Of a DNA stretch of 42,017 nt, positions 20,785 to 29,634 are shown piece by piece; within the stretch, counting starts at the first letter, position 1, and each line of letters starts with the position of its first letter. The DNA is taken from positions 1-42,017 of IMG/VR virus record IMGVR_UViG_3300023223_000570; one strand, written 5' to 3'. Source of the DNA: a virus. Position numbers and translations under genes: made by a program. Under the pieces are notes generated by a model that saw only the letters and a list, made by a program, of their open reading frames with translations, was not told the origin of the DNA and searched no databases.

Positions 20785-23015
20785 CTGACACTATATTATC
20801 CGTAGGTGAACCAGGAGATATTAATTTATCTGTAGGAGACGAAGGAGACATTAATTTAATTATAACAGGATCTGGAACATTAGGAGTATGGGGAGAAATA
20901 ACTGGAACTCTTTCAGATCAAACAGATTTACAAGCTGCTCTAGACGCAAAGGAAGAAGACTTAACATTTTCTACAGGGCTTACTAGATCGGTTAATACTA
21001 TTACAACAAATGATTCACAAATAATTCATGATAATTTAACATCTGGAACTATTGCAAGTCATGATACATCAGCAACTGGTGCACAATTAGACACTTTAAC
21101 AGATAATTCTATAGCTGATTTATTGCATAGACATAGTGAATTAGTTGCAAGTGATGGAAGTCCTGACCCTGCTTTGAGTGTGGATACTACGGGTAATATT
21201 GTTCTAGTTGGAACAAGTATAAAAAGAACTAATACCGCAGGTAATCTTAACATTAGTGGTGGAAACGCTACAAACAACGGTGGTAATATTAATTTACTTG
21301 GTGGAAGTGCAGGGGATGCAAATGATATTCAATTTAGATCTGGAGCAACAATAGTAGGCAAATGGGATGATTCACTTTCAACATGGGATTTTCAAGCTAA
21401 TAATATTACAACTACTGGTTTAATCTCAGGAGGTGACCTAAAACTTACTGCTGGAAACCCTGAAATAAACACTGACGACAGTACTACTGTATTGTCAATT
21501 TCTGCGTCTACTGCTCCACTAACTGGTGGCAATATTGTGTTAGTCCCAGAAGGCCATCCAGCGGCAAATGACATTATATTCAATTCAGGTGCAACAAATG
21601 TTCTTAGATGGGATGATAGTGCAGGATATTGGGATTTCCAAGCTAATGACATTGTAACTACTGGAGCGGTTGGTATTGGTACAACTACAATTGACGCAGG
21701 AGTATCCTTACATATTAAAACTACTGATATTGGTACTAATGCAGAAGTATTAATTGAATCTACTGGAGCAAATGCTGATGCAGTATTGGCTTTTAATTAT
21801 GCATTAGGAAGAAAGGCTGCTTTTTTCTTTCGTGAGGCTGGGAGTCTGAAAGGAAGAATAGAATATGATGATAATACAAATTTACTTGCTTTCAATAATT
21901 CTAATACTCAAGATAATCAATTACTAATTGATACATCAGGTAATGTTGGGATTGGTACTGCTAGTCCTTCACAAACATTACACGTTATGGGACAAACAAT
22001 TATTGACGGAGGAGTAGGTGTTAGTTCATCTGGTACTTTGCACGTTAGACAGAAAGGAGATGGAGTAAATGATGGTTTGACAATTACAAGTAGTAATGGT
22101 GCATCACATAGGATTTGGAAAGATGCTAATGGAGTTTTAGGTATTACTAATTCGAGTAATGTTGGAACTTATTTTACTACGGGTGGAAATGTAGGAGTTA
22201 ATACAAATAGTCCAGATGTGAGATTACATGTTGTTGATGGAGACGGTACAGTACCATCTTTAGGTACAGGAACAACCTTTATAGTTCAAAATAATGATGA
22301 TACCACTGATGATTCTATTATTTCTATTTTAGCAGGAGCAACAGGTTCAAGTATAATTGACTTTGCAGATGCAACAGAGGCTTCAGCAGGAAGAATAGAG
22401 TATGATCATAGTACTGATGAAATGTTATTCAATACATCTGCGACGACCCAAATGACTCTAGATTCAAATGGAGATTTAATAATAAATGATTCACAAGCTC
22501 AAATTAGAACTGCCGCTACAACAAGTCAATTGAATATATCTGGTGGATCAAGCCCAACTAACGGTGGAAATATAACTTTCTTTGGAGGAAGTCATGCTTC
22601 ACAAGCTAGTAAAATATCTTTTAGAACTGACTCAAATACTAGAATGACACTTGAAGCAAATGGTAATGTAATTATCAATGAAGATTTAAGTGTTGATGGA
22701 TTTATGAATCATGGTACAACAACTGAACTTACTATCGCTACTGACACAGTCACAGCAACCCAAACAAGACATACGATAGATACAGAAGCTGACGCAGCCT
22801 CGGATGAGTTAAGAACCATAAATGGAGGCACAGACGGTGATATATTATTCTTGTCGGCTGAAAATAGTGCTAGAACTATTGTAGTAAGAGACGGTGCAGG
22901 AAATATGAGACTTGCTGGAGATTTTTCAATGGACCATACGCAAGATGTCATTCATTTACTATATGATGGACCAGCTGGGTATTGGATAGAAGTATCAAGG
23001 AGTAACAACGGTTAG
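20781..23015 (+). CDS. Tail fibre protein (744 aa)
   Basis: N-terminal GTLSDQTDLQAALDAKE is a frequent fibre-anchoring segment, and the remainder consists of repeats such as GNVGIGTASPSQTLHV, LNISGGNATNNGGNINLLGG and its degenerate copy LNISGGSSPTNGGNITFFGG, plus WDDSLSTWDFQAN and WDDSAGYWDFQAN. Composition is Gly/Asn/Thr-rich beta. The C-terminal part (DEADAAS... DGAGNMRLAGDF) recalls phage fibre tips. Receptor binding is inferred. Its position between terminase and portal is unusual. Confidence 0.8.
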   Translation: MTDTILSVGEPGDINLSVGDEGDINLIITGSGTLGVWGEITGTLSDQTDLQAALDAKEEDLTFSTGLTRSVNTITTNDSQIIHDNLTSGTIASHDTSATGAQLDTLTDNSIADLLHRHSELVASDGSPDPALSVDTTGNIVLVGTSIKRTNTAGNLNISGGNATNNGGNINLLGGSAGDANDIQFRSGATIVGKWDDSLSTWDFQANNITTTGLISGGDLKLTAGNPEINTDDSTTVLSISASTAPLTGGNIVLVPEGHPAANDIIFNSGATNVLRWDDSAGYWDFQANDIVTTGAVGIGTTTIDAGVSLHIKTTDIGTNAEVLIESTGANADAVLAFNYALGRKAAFFFREAGSLKGRIEYDDNTNLLAFNNSNTQDNQLLIDTSGNVGIGTASPSQTLHVMGQTIIDGGVGVSSSGTLHVRQKGDGVNDGLTITSSNGASHRIWKDANGVLGITNSSNVGTYFTTGGNVGVNTNSPDVRLHVVDGDGTVPSLGTGTTFIVQNNDDTTDDSIISILAGATGSSIIDFADATEASAGRIEYDHSTDEMLFNTSATTQMTLDSNGDLIINDSQAQIRTAATTSQLNISGGSSPTNGGNITFFGGSHASQASKISFRTDSNTRMTLEANGNVIINEDLSVDGFMNHGTTTELTIATDTVTATQTRHTIDTEADAASDELRTINGGTDGDILFLSAENSARTIVVRDGAGNMRLAGDFSMDHTQDVIHLLYDGPAGYWIEVSRSNNG

Positions 23016-23053
23016 TATAAAATAAATGAAATTAAACTAATACAGGAGGAAAA

Positions 23054-23266
23054 ATGATAATAGAAAAACACGAAAAGTTTGAAGCAGCTGAACAAGTTTA
23101 TGACATTTATGAAATAGAAGATGTAGAATTAATAGACGGCACTGGTCAAAGAAAGAATAAAATTCAAACAGTAAGAAGAAGTGAATTAGTAGCTCAGAAA
23201 GAAAGCCGAGAATCCGAGATTGCTTTAATTGATAAAAAAATAAGTGAAATTGATAATTTGAAATAA
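23054..23266 (+). CDS. Small helical protein (70 aa)
   Basis: AGGAGGAAAAATG start. A short strand part (YDIYEIEDVELID) is followed by a helix (LVAQKESRESEIALIDKKIS) with coiled-coil spacing. This form, a small protein with a C-terminal coiled coil after fibre genes, is common in phages as a fibre chaperone or accessory; role not proven. Confidence 0.6.
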   Translation: MIIEKHEKFEAAEQVYDIYEIEDVELIDGTGQRKNKIQTVRRSELVAQKESRESEIALIDKKISEIDNLK

Positions 23267-23282
23267 ATGCATATATATGCAG

Positions 23283-23321
23283 TATAACAAAGAATATAAA
23301 TTAAAAAACTTAAATTAAGTT
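23283..23321 (+). promoter_or_regulatory. Late promoter with palindrome (portal operon)
   Basis: TATAACAAAGAATATAAATT (23283-23302), followed by the perfect inverted repeat AACTTAA-A-TTAAGTT (23307-23321) where transcription should begin. About 40 nt of leader remain before ATG 23363, unlike the leaderless sister promoters, so extra control of the portal gene is likely. Confidence 0.65.
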
Positions 23322-23362
23322 ATCGGTTCAGTTACTCGTGGGTATCATTTCACTTCACAATC

Positions 23363-25711
23363 ATGAAAATAGAAAGAAAAAGTGCAAGCATATTTAGTAA
23401 TTGCCCGTATGAAATAGGTAGTAAAGCAATCTCTTCTAGAATTATACCAACCGCTTCTTCAGAATCAATAGTAACAGAATCAAAAGCAAATCCAATTAGA
23501 GTTACATTTGCAGACGAAACAACCAGAGGAGCAATTAACAAAGCTACTATGCCATTTTATATGGTAAAACCACCATTCGGATTACCAAGATTTAAAGATA
23601 TTATTACACTTAGAAGACTAGGAAATGTATCTCAAGCAAGAATGTCTAAAGATACTATAATAGACGAAATAGTAACAGTACCTTGGGATATTGTACCAGT
23701 CGACGAAACAGTCGAAATGTCAGACTCTCAAATAAACGAGCAAACAGAAATAAAGAACTTTTTTCTTAATCCTAATACAAATAATGAGAGTTTAGAATAT
23801 TTATTTAGAGCCATGATGGAAGATAATTTAGACATGGATTCAGGTGTATGGGTAAAAGAATTTGACCAATTTGAAAGAATGGTAGAGTTAAGAGTATTCG
23901 ACGGAGCAACTTTTCTTAAGAATCCAAATATATATGGAAAATACGACAACAGAGCAGAAATAATTCCTGTTGGAACAATTCTAACAGATAATGGATTTGA
24001 ACTAACGTTTGACCAAATAGGCAGAGAAATAAACAGTGAACGAGCAACAAATGCTGCAATTAACTTTGGACCAGACCAAGGACTAACTAATATTCAAGCC
24101 AAAGAAAATGCAGCATATTTTCAATTTCCTTATGTAGCAGGCTACGGAGCAAGTTCAAATGTAAGACCAATTGCTTTTGGTAGACGAGAAATAGTATGGT
24201 TTGAGAAAAACCCACAAACTTGGCAAGTATACGGAAGAAGCCCAATAGAAAGTTTACTGGAAATTCTTCAGACGCTTCAATATTCAGTTGAATATAATTT
24301 AGACTACTTTGAAGACAATAATGTACCAAAAGGCTTTATCAAATTAACAGGAGCAGACGAAGAAGAAATGGATGCATTTAGGTCTAAATGGAATGACTTA
24401 CAGCTTAAAACAAATGCTCAAGGATTACTTAAAAAGAACTTTCATAGAGTTCCTATGACTAATGTAGAAAACGCTGACTTTGTTAGAGTACAATTTAGTT
24501 CAGCAGAATTAGAATTACTTGAATCTCAAAAATGGTTCAGTAAATTAGTTTGGGGAGTATTTGGAGTAAATGCAAGCGAACTAGGATTTACAGAAGATTC
24601 TAACTTAGCTACAGATATAGCTCAAGGAAGGAAATTCAAAAAGAAAGCAGTTTTACCTAGACTTAGAATGATTGAATACTTTATTAATAATAATATTATA
24701 TCTGAATGGGATTTTGGAGACAAATGGAAGTTCCAGTTTAATACTTTTGATATAGAAGATGAAAAACTTAAAATGGAATTATTTGAAAAACAAATAACCA
24801 CAGGCTTCAAAACAGTAAACGAAATCAGAGTAGCAGAAGGATTAGAAGAATTAGAAGAAGAAGTAGACCCAAACGTACAAACTGTTACAGATGAAGATTT
24901 AATAAAGCCAACAGATCCAGACATAGATGATTCAAAAAAGAACGCAGAAAAAAAAGCTAACCCAACACTAGAAAGTGTAATAAGTCAATTTAATAAAAAC
25001 ATTAAATTAGATGAAAAAAGGTTATTAAAAGAGATTAGACAAAACGGAAATGACAGACTAACTCAAGTAAAATCTTTTACATCTCTCTTAAATGGACTAA
25101 GAAACATACTAAACGTAGACAACCTAAAAAGTCTAATAACAGGAGTAACTAACCTCTTATTCAATGAAGGGATAGAAGAAACAGAAACTATGATAAAAGC
25201 TCAAGGAGTAAGAGTAAATTCTGTATCTAGTTCTCCAGAGAAAGTACAATTCTTGTCTAACATGGCATTTGATAATATGAAATCATTAAGCGAAGAAATG
25301 AAAACTAGGCTAAAACAGCAACTTAAAATGGGAATATCTCAAGGAGAAGGTATAGGAATGTTAACCCAGCGAGTTCAAAGCGTATTTAACACAACTGAGA
25401 ATAGAGCTGAAATGATAGCTAGAACAGAAGCTGTAAGAATCAAAGCTCAAGGACAAATGCACGCAGCAGAACAAATAGTAGCAGATGGAGTAAACGTAAA
25501 AAAGTGGCTGTTGTCAGTAGATGATTCCAGAACAAGTGCCTTGACTAAAGCACTTCAAGTTAAATACGGAAGTCCTGAACAAGCTATACCAATTAGTCAG
25601 AATTTTACAATACAGTTTCAAGGAAAGACTATAAGTCAAAATGCTCCACCTTTTCATCCAAACGAACGTGACTCGCTTATGACATTAATCGTAGATAACG
25701 GAGGTGAATAA
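23363..25711 (+). CDS. Portal protein fused to a MuF-like domain (782 aa)
   Basis: Residues about 60-520 resemble phage portals: an early QARMSKDTIIDEIVTVPWDI strand-helix, GRSPIESLLEILQTLQYSVE, FEDNNVPKGFIKL and the long helical stem region. Residues about 676-782 carry the MuF-type head-morphogenesis signature: NRAEMIARTEAVRIKAQGQ, WLLSVDDSRTS and HPNERDSLM. The 12-mer portal forms the DNA entry vertex; MuF parts are minor head components. At 782 residues the length equals both together, and no separate MuF gene is seen, so a natural fusion rather than a misread is likely. Confidence 0.85.
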   Translation: MKIERKSASIFSNCPYEIGSKAISSRIIPTASSESIVTESKANPIRVTFADETTRGAINKATMPFYMVKPPFGLPRFKDIITLRRLGNVSQARMSKDTIIDEIVTVPWDIVPVDETVEMSDSQINEQTEIKNFFLNPNTNNESLEYLFRAMMEDNLDMDSGVWVKEFDQFERMVELRVFDGATFLKNPNIYGKYDNRAEIIPVGTILTDNGFELTFDQIGREINSERATNAAINFGPDQGLTNIQAKENAAYFQFPYVAGYGASSNVRPIAFGRREIVWFEKNPQTWQVYGRSPIESLLEILQTLQYSVEYNLDYFEDNNVPKGFIKLTGADEEEMDAFRSKWNDLQLKTNAQGLLKKNFHRVPMTNVENADFVRVQFSSAELELLESQKWFSKLVWGVFGVNASELGFTEDSNLATDIAQGRKFKKKAVLPRLRMIEYFINNNIISEWDFGDKWKFQFNTFDIEDEKLKMELFEKQITTGFKTVNEIRVAEGLEELEEEVDPNVQTVTDEDLIKPTDPDIDDSKKNAEKKANPTLESVISQFNKNIKLDEKRLLKEIRQNGNDRLTQVKSFTSLLNGLRNILNVDNLKSLITGVTNLLFNEGIEETETMIKAQGVRVNSVSSSPEKVQFLSNMAFDNMKSLSEEMKTRLKQQLKMGISQGEGIGMLTQRVQSVFNTTENRAEMIARTEAVRIKAQGQMHAAEQIVADGVNVKKWLLSVDDSRTSALTKALQVKYGSPEQAIPISQNFTIQFQGKTISQNAPPFHPNERDSLMTLIVDNGGE

Positions 25712-25980
25712 TGGAAGATAATAGAAAAAAAATAGCGATCATCAAGACTAAAATGCCAATAGAAATAGTTAAGTCGTATATGAAAAAACATGATTTGAAA
25801 ACTCTTAAGATTACTGGAGTTGGTAATGACGATATAACAGGAGTACATTTTAGGGAATATAAAGGAGATGTTCCTCTAAGGGAATATTTACAATCTGAAG
25901 AACATGATTATGCGTATAGTAAAGGATATTTAATGGCATTAATAACGCATTTTAATATAACCAATGAGGATTTAGAATAA
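25711..25980 (+). CDS. Hypothetical head-region protein (89 aa)
   Basis: GGAGGTGAATAATG start within the portal stop. Mixed sequence, with IKTKMPIEIVKSYMKKHDLK and a tyrosine-rich end. No family recognised; position between portal and protease suggests a minor head role. Confidence 0.6.
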   Translation: MEDNRKKIAIIKTKMPIEIVKSYMKKHDLKTLKITGVGNDDITGVHFREYKGDVPLREYLQSEEHDYAYSKGYLMALITHFNITNEDLE

Positions 25981-26279
25981 TGATAGTCGATGTAGACTTA
26001 ACAGCACTCAAGAAGTTAGCAATGGCTAGCTCAGGTTTGCTTGTATATGAAGGAGAAAACACATTCGAATTTTATTATTCCAATAAAGGACCTATAGTAT
26101 TTAGGACAATTGTCAAGAAGGATGACAATGCATTAGCACTATTGTCTAGTATCAAGCTTTCAGTTAGATTATTGTCTCCACTTAAAAATACTCCAGACAA
26201 CAAAAATGTTGTAGAATTATTAACTAGGATTGAAAAAAGGTTAGATGATATTCATATGAACGCTAGGATAGGCAAATAG
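25980..26279 (+). CDS. Hypothetical head-region protein (99 aa)
   Basis: Starts in the preceding TAA. Beta-rich first half (LLVYEGENTFEFYYSNKGPI), then a helical end (VELLTRIEKRLDDIHMNA). Unknown function. Followed by the late promoter of the protease-capsid operon. Confidence 0.6.
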   Translation: MIVDVDLTALKKLAMASSGLLVYEGENTFEFYYSNKGPIVFRTIVKKDDNALALLSSIKLSVRLLSPLKNTPDNKNVVELLTRIEKRLDDIHMNARIGK

Positions 26280-26284
26280 CTTAA

Positions 26285-26303
26285 TATAACAAAGAATTTA
26301 AAC
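26285..26303 (+). promoter_or_regulatory. Late promoter (protease-capsid operon)
   Basis: TATAACAAAGAATTTAAAC, 39 bp before ATG 26324; TATA box ATTTAAAC. No Shine-Dalgarno is present before the ATG, as expected of a leaderless transcript. Confidence 0.75.
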
Positions 26304-26323
26304 AAAATCGTAGTTTTCTCAAT

Positions 26324-27580
26324 ATGGATAGGAAGTTTGTATTTACTAACGAGTTAAAGTTCTTTGAGATTGAAGAAAAAGGAGTTAAAAGATTCTTCGT
26401 CAAAGGAGCGTTTAGTTCTGATGATTTAGATTTAGTTAATGACGTTTGTACTGATAATTGTTTAGATTCTATGGTTGCTCAGATTAAGTCTGGTAGTATT
26501 AAAATGGACTTCGAGCATGAGGCATTTAGAGGAAAAGACCAACTAGAAAGAGAGATAAACAAAACTAGACAGGTTTTAGCGAAGGCAATAAGCGCAGAGA
26601 GAAAAGACAACTTTGCTGAGGCAGTTTGGGAATTAAACGATAATTATAAAAAATTAGATGAAAAAGGGAATGTGGTTATGACTTTTAAGGATATTAAACA
26701 AGATGTTGAGAGAGGGTTTTATGATGCATTTTCAATTGCCTACATCCCAACTGAGATAGGTCATAAAACTATCGACGGAGAAGAAGTAAGATTACTAAAT
26801 GATGTTAGATTATTAAATGTAGCACTTACTGGAAACCCTGTTAATACAGCAGCTCAAGTAAGAGGAGTATTTATGAAATCTATGGATGCAGTAGACGAAC
26901 TAAAAAAAGAGATTAAAGATAATCCGACTATAGTAGATAACATTGAAGTAAAGGCAGAAAGCGGATCAGATAGAGAAAAGCGTAAAATAAGAAAAGAAGC
27001 AACATCTGAAGACGAAGACGATACTGATGACCAAGGCGAGAAGAAGTACCGTAGTAAAAAGAAAGTAAAAAAGAAAGCTTATGAAAAAGACGGAGCACAC
27101 GCACACACAGAAGCAGAACCATTAGGATTACATACTCATCCTGAAATAGAAGAACGAATAAGAAATATGTTTGATTTTCTTTTGTCTGAGATAAGAGAAG
27201 AGGAAGAAATAGAAGGCAAATCACACTCTAACGAGAAATTTAACAATTATAAGGAGGTTAAAAATATGGAAAAAAAAGAGAACGAGAACGTTGAAACTGA
27301 AGAAGTAGTTGAAACAACTGAAGCTGAAACATCTGAAGAATCTACTGAAGCTACTGAACCCGTTAAGACTGAAGAGCCAGTAAGCGAGATCAAATCTATG
27401 CTAGGCGCAATGTCAAAAGACATTAAGTCAATGAAGAATCAGATATATGCTCTTGAAGCAAAAGACGAAGCAAATGTTGAAGCCCCAGAGGTTAAAGCAA
27501 ATTCTAAAGCAGTTCAATCTAATACTCAATCTCAAGGAATCCAAGCTAAAACTGTTGCAGGTTTAAGCGAAATATTATAA
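26324..27580 (+). CDS. Prohead protease with C-terminal scaffold part (418 aa)
   Basis: Residues 1-185 form a phage prohead serine protease: H65 (KMDFEHEAF) and S137 (FYDAFSIAYIPTE) are the likely catalytic pair, and LLNVALTGNPVNTAA gives the closing strand. The protease matures the capsid by removing scaffold. The C-terminal half is acidic and Glu/Lys/Thr-rich, with a His cluster (AHAHTEAEPLGLHTHPE, about 263-279) and no globular pattern. An internal ribosome site and ATG at 27266 give a separate scaffold. Stop overlaps the capsid start (TAATG). Confidence 0.82.
   Translation: MDRKFVFTNELKFFEIEEKGVKRFFVKGAFSSDDLDLVNDVCTDNCLDSMVAQIKSGSIKMDFEHEAFRGKDQLEREINKTRQVLAKAISAERKDNFAEAVWELNDNYKKLDEKGNVVMTFKDIKQDVERGFYDAFSIAYIPTEIGHKTIDGEEVRLLNDVRLLNVALTGNPVNTAAQVRGVFMKSMDAVDELKKEIKDNPTIVDNIEVKAESGSDREKRKIRKEATSEDEDDTDDQGEKKYRSKKKVKKKAYEKDGAHAHTEAEPLGLHTHPEIEERIRNMFDFLLSEIREEEEIEGKSHSNEKFNNYKEVKNMEKKENENVETEEVVETTEAETSEESTEATEPVKTEEPVSEIKSMLGAMSKDIKSMKNQIYALEAKDEANVEAPEVKANSKAVQSNTQSQGIQAKTVAGLSEIL
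27266..27580 (+). CDS. Nested in-frame scaffold protein (104 aa)
   Basis: GGAGGT (27253-27258) lies 7 nt before ATG 27266, which is in frame with the protease gene. The product, MEKKENENVETEEVVETTEA onward, is acidic and helical (SMLGAMSKDIKSMKNQIYAL), as phage scaffolds are. It parallels the lambda C/Nu3 arrangement, where the scaffold is made from an in-frame start inside the protease gene. Strong ribosome site in a gene otherwise read from a leaderless start supports use. Confidence 0.65.
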   Translation: MEKKENENVETEEVVETTEAETSEESTEATEPVKTEEPVSEIKSMLGAMSKDIKSMKNQIYALEAKDEANVEAPEVKANSKAVQSNTQSQGIQAKTVAGLSEIL

Positions 27581-28782
27581 TGGTAGTTGAATCAGTAGGA
27601 ACAAAATCCAACGGAATCGATAAATCAGAATATTCTCAAGCTTTTGGAAACTTTCCTGATGAAATGGCTTTCTCTCCTGGTATGAATAGAAATTATTCTG
27701 CTGCTTGTAAGGGTATAAACCCCGTTGCAAGAGAGACGAAAGAAGACATGGGAAGTGGTCTAGGATGGAGAGGACAAATGTATGAAGCTCGAAACGCACA
27801 GACTAAAGCATTAGAAACCACATCTGGTACAGGTGGTGGTACTATTCAAGCTTTGATTCCAATCTTTATCGATCCACGTATCGTTGATATATCTAGACAA
27901 CAGACTCCACTTGTGGAACTGTTTCCAAGAGTTTCAAATCAAGGTATCGTAGCTTCTTATGTAAGAGTTACTGCAAAATCATTTGCAACTACTCAATTAG
28001 AAGATGGTGCTTTGGCAGACGGAAATGCGACTAGAGAACAGGTTAACAAGAACATCAAGTATTTATACTCGGTTGGTCGAGTTACTGGTCCAGCGCAAGC
28101 AGCAATCCCAGCTTATGTACTTCAAGGGTTTAGCCCTACAGGAAGTGGTCTAGGAGGAAACGCATTTAGCGATTCATCTGCTCCAAATGCAATGCAGCAA
28201 GAAGTTTTACTTGCAGCACGAGATTTGAAGGAACTAGAAGAGAACTTGATAGTTAACGGTAATTCAACAACTTCGGTTGCAGGTGGTCCAAACGGTTCAG
28301 AATTCGATGGTTTCGTAGTACTACAAAGTACAACAAATCAAAGAGATCTAGTTGGTGCGGCACTTACTTACGATGATGTAGAAGCATCTGTAAAAGATGC
28401 ATTTGTTGATGGAGGACAACCTAACCTATGTATTGGTTCTCCTAGTGCTGTTGAAGCACTTAGAGCTATCATGATTGATTCTTTTAGGATCAATCCAGGT
28501 GACAATGCTACTGAATTAAGTTTCGGTATCACTGCTCAAGTTGTACTACAAACAATTGTTGGAAGGATCCCAGTAATCCCAAGCAGATTCTTAAGTGATA
28601 CTGCTGCCCAAAGAAGTATGTACTTCTTGGACATGGATTATATAGAGATGAGAGTACTTCTTGATATGAGTTTCCAAGAGTTAGCGCAAGTTAACGATTC
28701 GCGAAAGTTCATGTTAAAGATTTACGAGACATTGATTGTAAGAGCTCCAGAGTTCAATTCGTTTATCGATAATATTGCTTAA
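27580..28782 (+). CDS. Major capsid protein, HK97 fold (400 aa)
   Basis: An N-terminal arm of about 85 residues (possible cleaved part), then ALIPIFIDPRIVDISRQQTP and ELFPRVSNQGIVASYVRVT give the N-arm/E-loop of HK97-type capsids; NLCIGSPSAVEALRAIMID and IPVIPSRFLSD are the A-domain/P-domain parts, and the end has RKFMLKIYETLIVRAPEF. The length fits. Position after protease and scaffold is standard. Followed by a T-rich run. Confidence 0.85.
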   Translation: MVVESVGTKSNGIDKSEYSQAFGNFPDEMAFSPGMNRNYSAACKGINPVARETKEDMGSGLGWRGQMYEARNAQTKALETTSGTGGGTIQALIPIFIDPRIVDISRQQTPLVELFPRVSNQGIVASYVRVTAKSFATTQLEDGALADGNATREQVNKNIKYLYSVGRVTGPAQAAIPAYVLQGFSPTGSGLGGNAFSDSSAPNAMQQEVLLAARDLKELEENLIVNGNSTTSVAGGPNGSEFDGFVVLQSTTNQRDLVGAALTYDDVEASVKDAFVDGGQPNLCIGSPSAVEALRAIMIDSFRINPGDNATELSFGITAQVVLQTIVGRIPVIPSRFLSDTAAQRSMYFLDMDYIEMRVLLDMSFQELAQVNDSRKFMLKIYETLIVRAPEFNSFIDNIA

Positions 28783-28792
28783 TTGCAATAAA

Positions 28793-28809
28793 TTTATTTT
28801 TTTTTATTT
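28793..28809 (+). terminator. T-rich terminator after the capsid gene
   Basis: A run of T broken by two As (28793-28809) directly after the capsid stop; typical of archaeal termination, perhaps partial to set the ratio of capsid to later proteins. Confidence 0.5.
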
Positions 28810-28865
28810 AGATTCTTGGCGAAGTATAAACGCATCGTATTTAACTAAATACACAGGAGGAAAAT

Positions 28866-29138
28866 ATGGCAGCAATATTAATAGCAGACACAACCGTAAC
28901 AAACGACCCACAAAGTGGATTTAATGTTTATAAGATAGTAACAGCAGCAACAGCTGATGACGCAGACACTATAGATATTAGTTCTATCTTGGATGCGGAT
29001 CAAATTGTTTCAGCTTCTTGTCAGGCAGCAACTGACGGATGGTTACCAGTGGCAACTATCACTACACTTGGAGTTTTAACAATTCCAGGCGCTACAGACA
29101 ACGAAGTAAGAACTATCTACGTTATGGGACGAGCCTAA
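28866..29138 (+). CDS. Small head protein (90 aa), possible decoration protein
   Basis: CAGGAGGAAAATATG start. Alternating hydrophobic strands with Thr/Ala/Asp, such as TLGVLTIPGATDNEVRTIYV. Small beta proteins directly after the major capsid gene are usually decoration or capsid-stabilising proteins; no specific family seen. Confidence 0.6.
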   Translation: MAAILIADTTVTNDPQSGFNVYKIVTAATADDADTIDISSILDADQIVSASCQAATDGWLPVATITTLGVLTIPGATDNEVRTIYVMGRA

Positions 29139-29144
29139 TCAAAT

Positions 29145-29561
29145 ATGGTTAGTTTACTCGCAAACGAAGTTAGTGTACGAATTGGAACGATAGCAGCTGG
29201 AACAGACGATGAAAGAACCGTATTTGTGGCTCCACACGATGTAATTATCGAAAAAATCTACTTTACCGTAGGTACGACAATTGCAGCGGGTGCTACAAAC
29301 TTTACAACTATTTCATTTCAGAACAAAGGAACTGCAGGAAGTGGAACTGATGAATTGGCTACGTTTAATACAGATACTGGAGAGACAACTTTGACAGCAT
29401 TTGTACCACACAACGCTGGAACATTGACTAACAGAACCGTAACTAAGGGCGAAGCAGTTAGTTTCGTTAAAGTGGATGCAGCAGCTGGGGACGCAGTAGA
29501 TGAAGGTATAGTAACGATTGTATACAAAGCGCAACCAGGTCTACATCAGTACCAAGTTTAG
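29145..29561 (+). CDS. Small head protein (138 aa), possible decoration or fibre-like
   Basis: Beta-sandwich pattern with ERTVFVAPHDVIIEKIYFTV, then TISFQNKGTAGSG and EAVSFVKVDAAAGDA, of a form seen in many small phage head or tail decoration proteins. The start lies 6 bp after the previous stop without a good ribosome site, so coupling is likely. Followed by a T-run and a promoter. Confidence 0.6.
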   Translation: MVSLLANEVSVRIGTIAAGTDDERTVFVAPHDVIIEKIYFTVGTTIAAGATNFTTISFQNKGTAGSGTDELATFNTDTGETTLTAFVPHNAGTLTNRTVTKGEAVSFVKVDAAAGDAVDEGIVTIVYKAQPGLHQYQV

Positions 29562-29573
29562 TACAAAATAGTA

Positions 29574-29593
29574 TTTTTTTATTTTTTTTATTT
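29574..29593 (+). terminator. T-rich terminator
   Basis: TTTTTTTATTTTTTTTATTT-type run after the 29145 gene and just before the next late promoter; the cleanest archaeal-type terminator in the window. Confidence 0.6.
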
Positions 29594-29595
29594 AA

Positions 29596-29613
29596 TATAA
29601 CAAAGGTTAAAAA
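29596..29613 (+). promoter_or_regulatory. Late promoter (29635 gene)
   Basis: TATAACAAAGGTTAAAAA, 39 bp before ATG 29635. AGGTTA (29604-29609) and TAACCT (29627-29632) form an inverted repeat around the TATA box, a possible operator. Confidence 0.7.
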
Positions 29614-29634
29614 GAGGAATAAGTTATAACCTCT

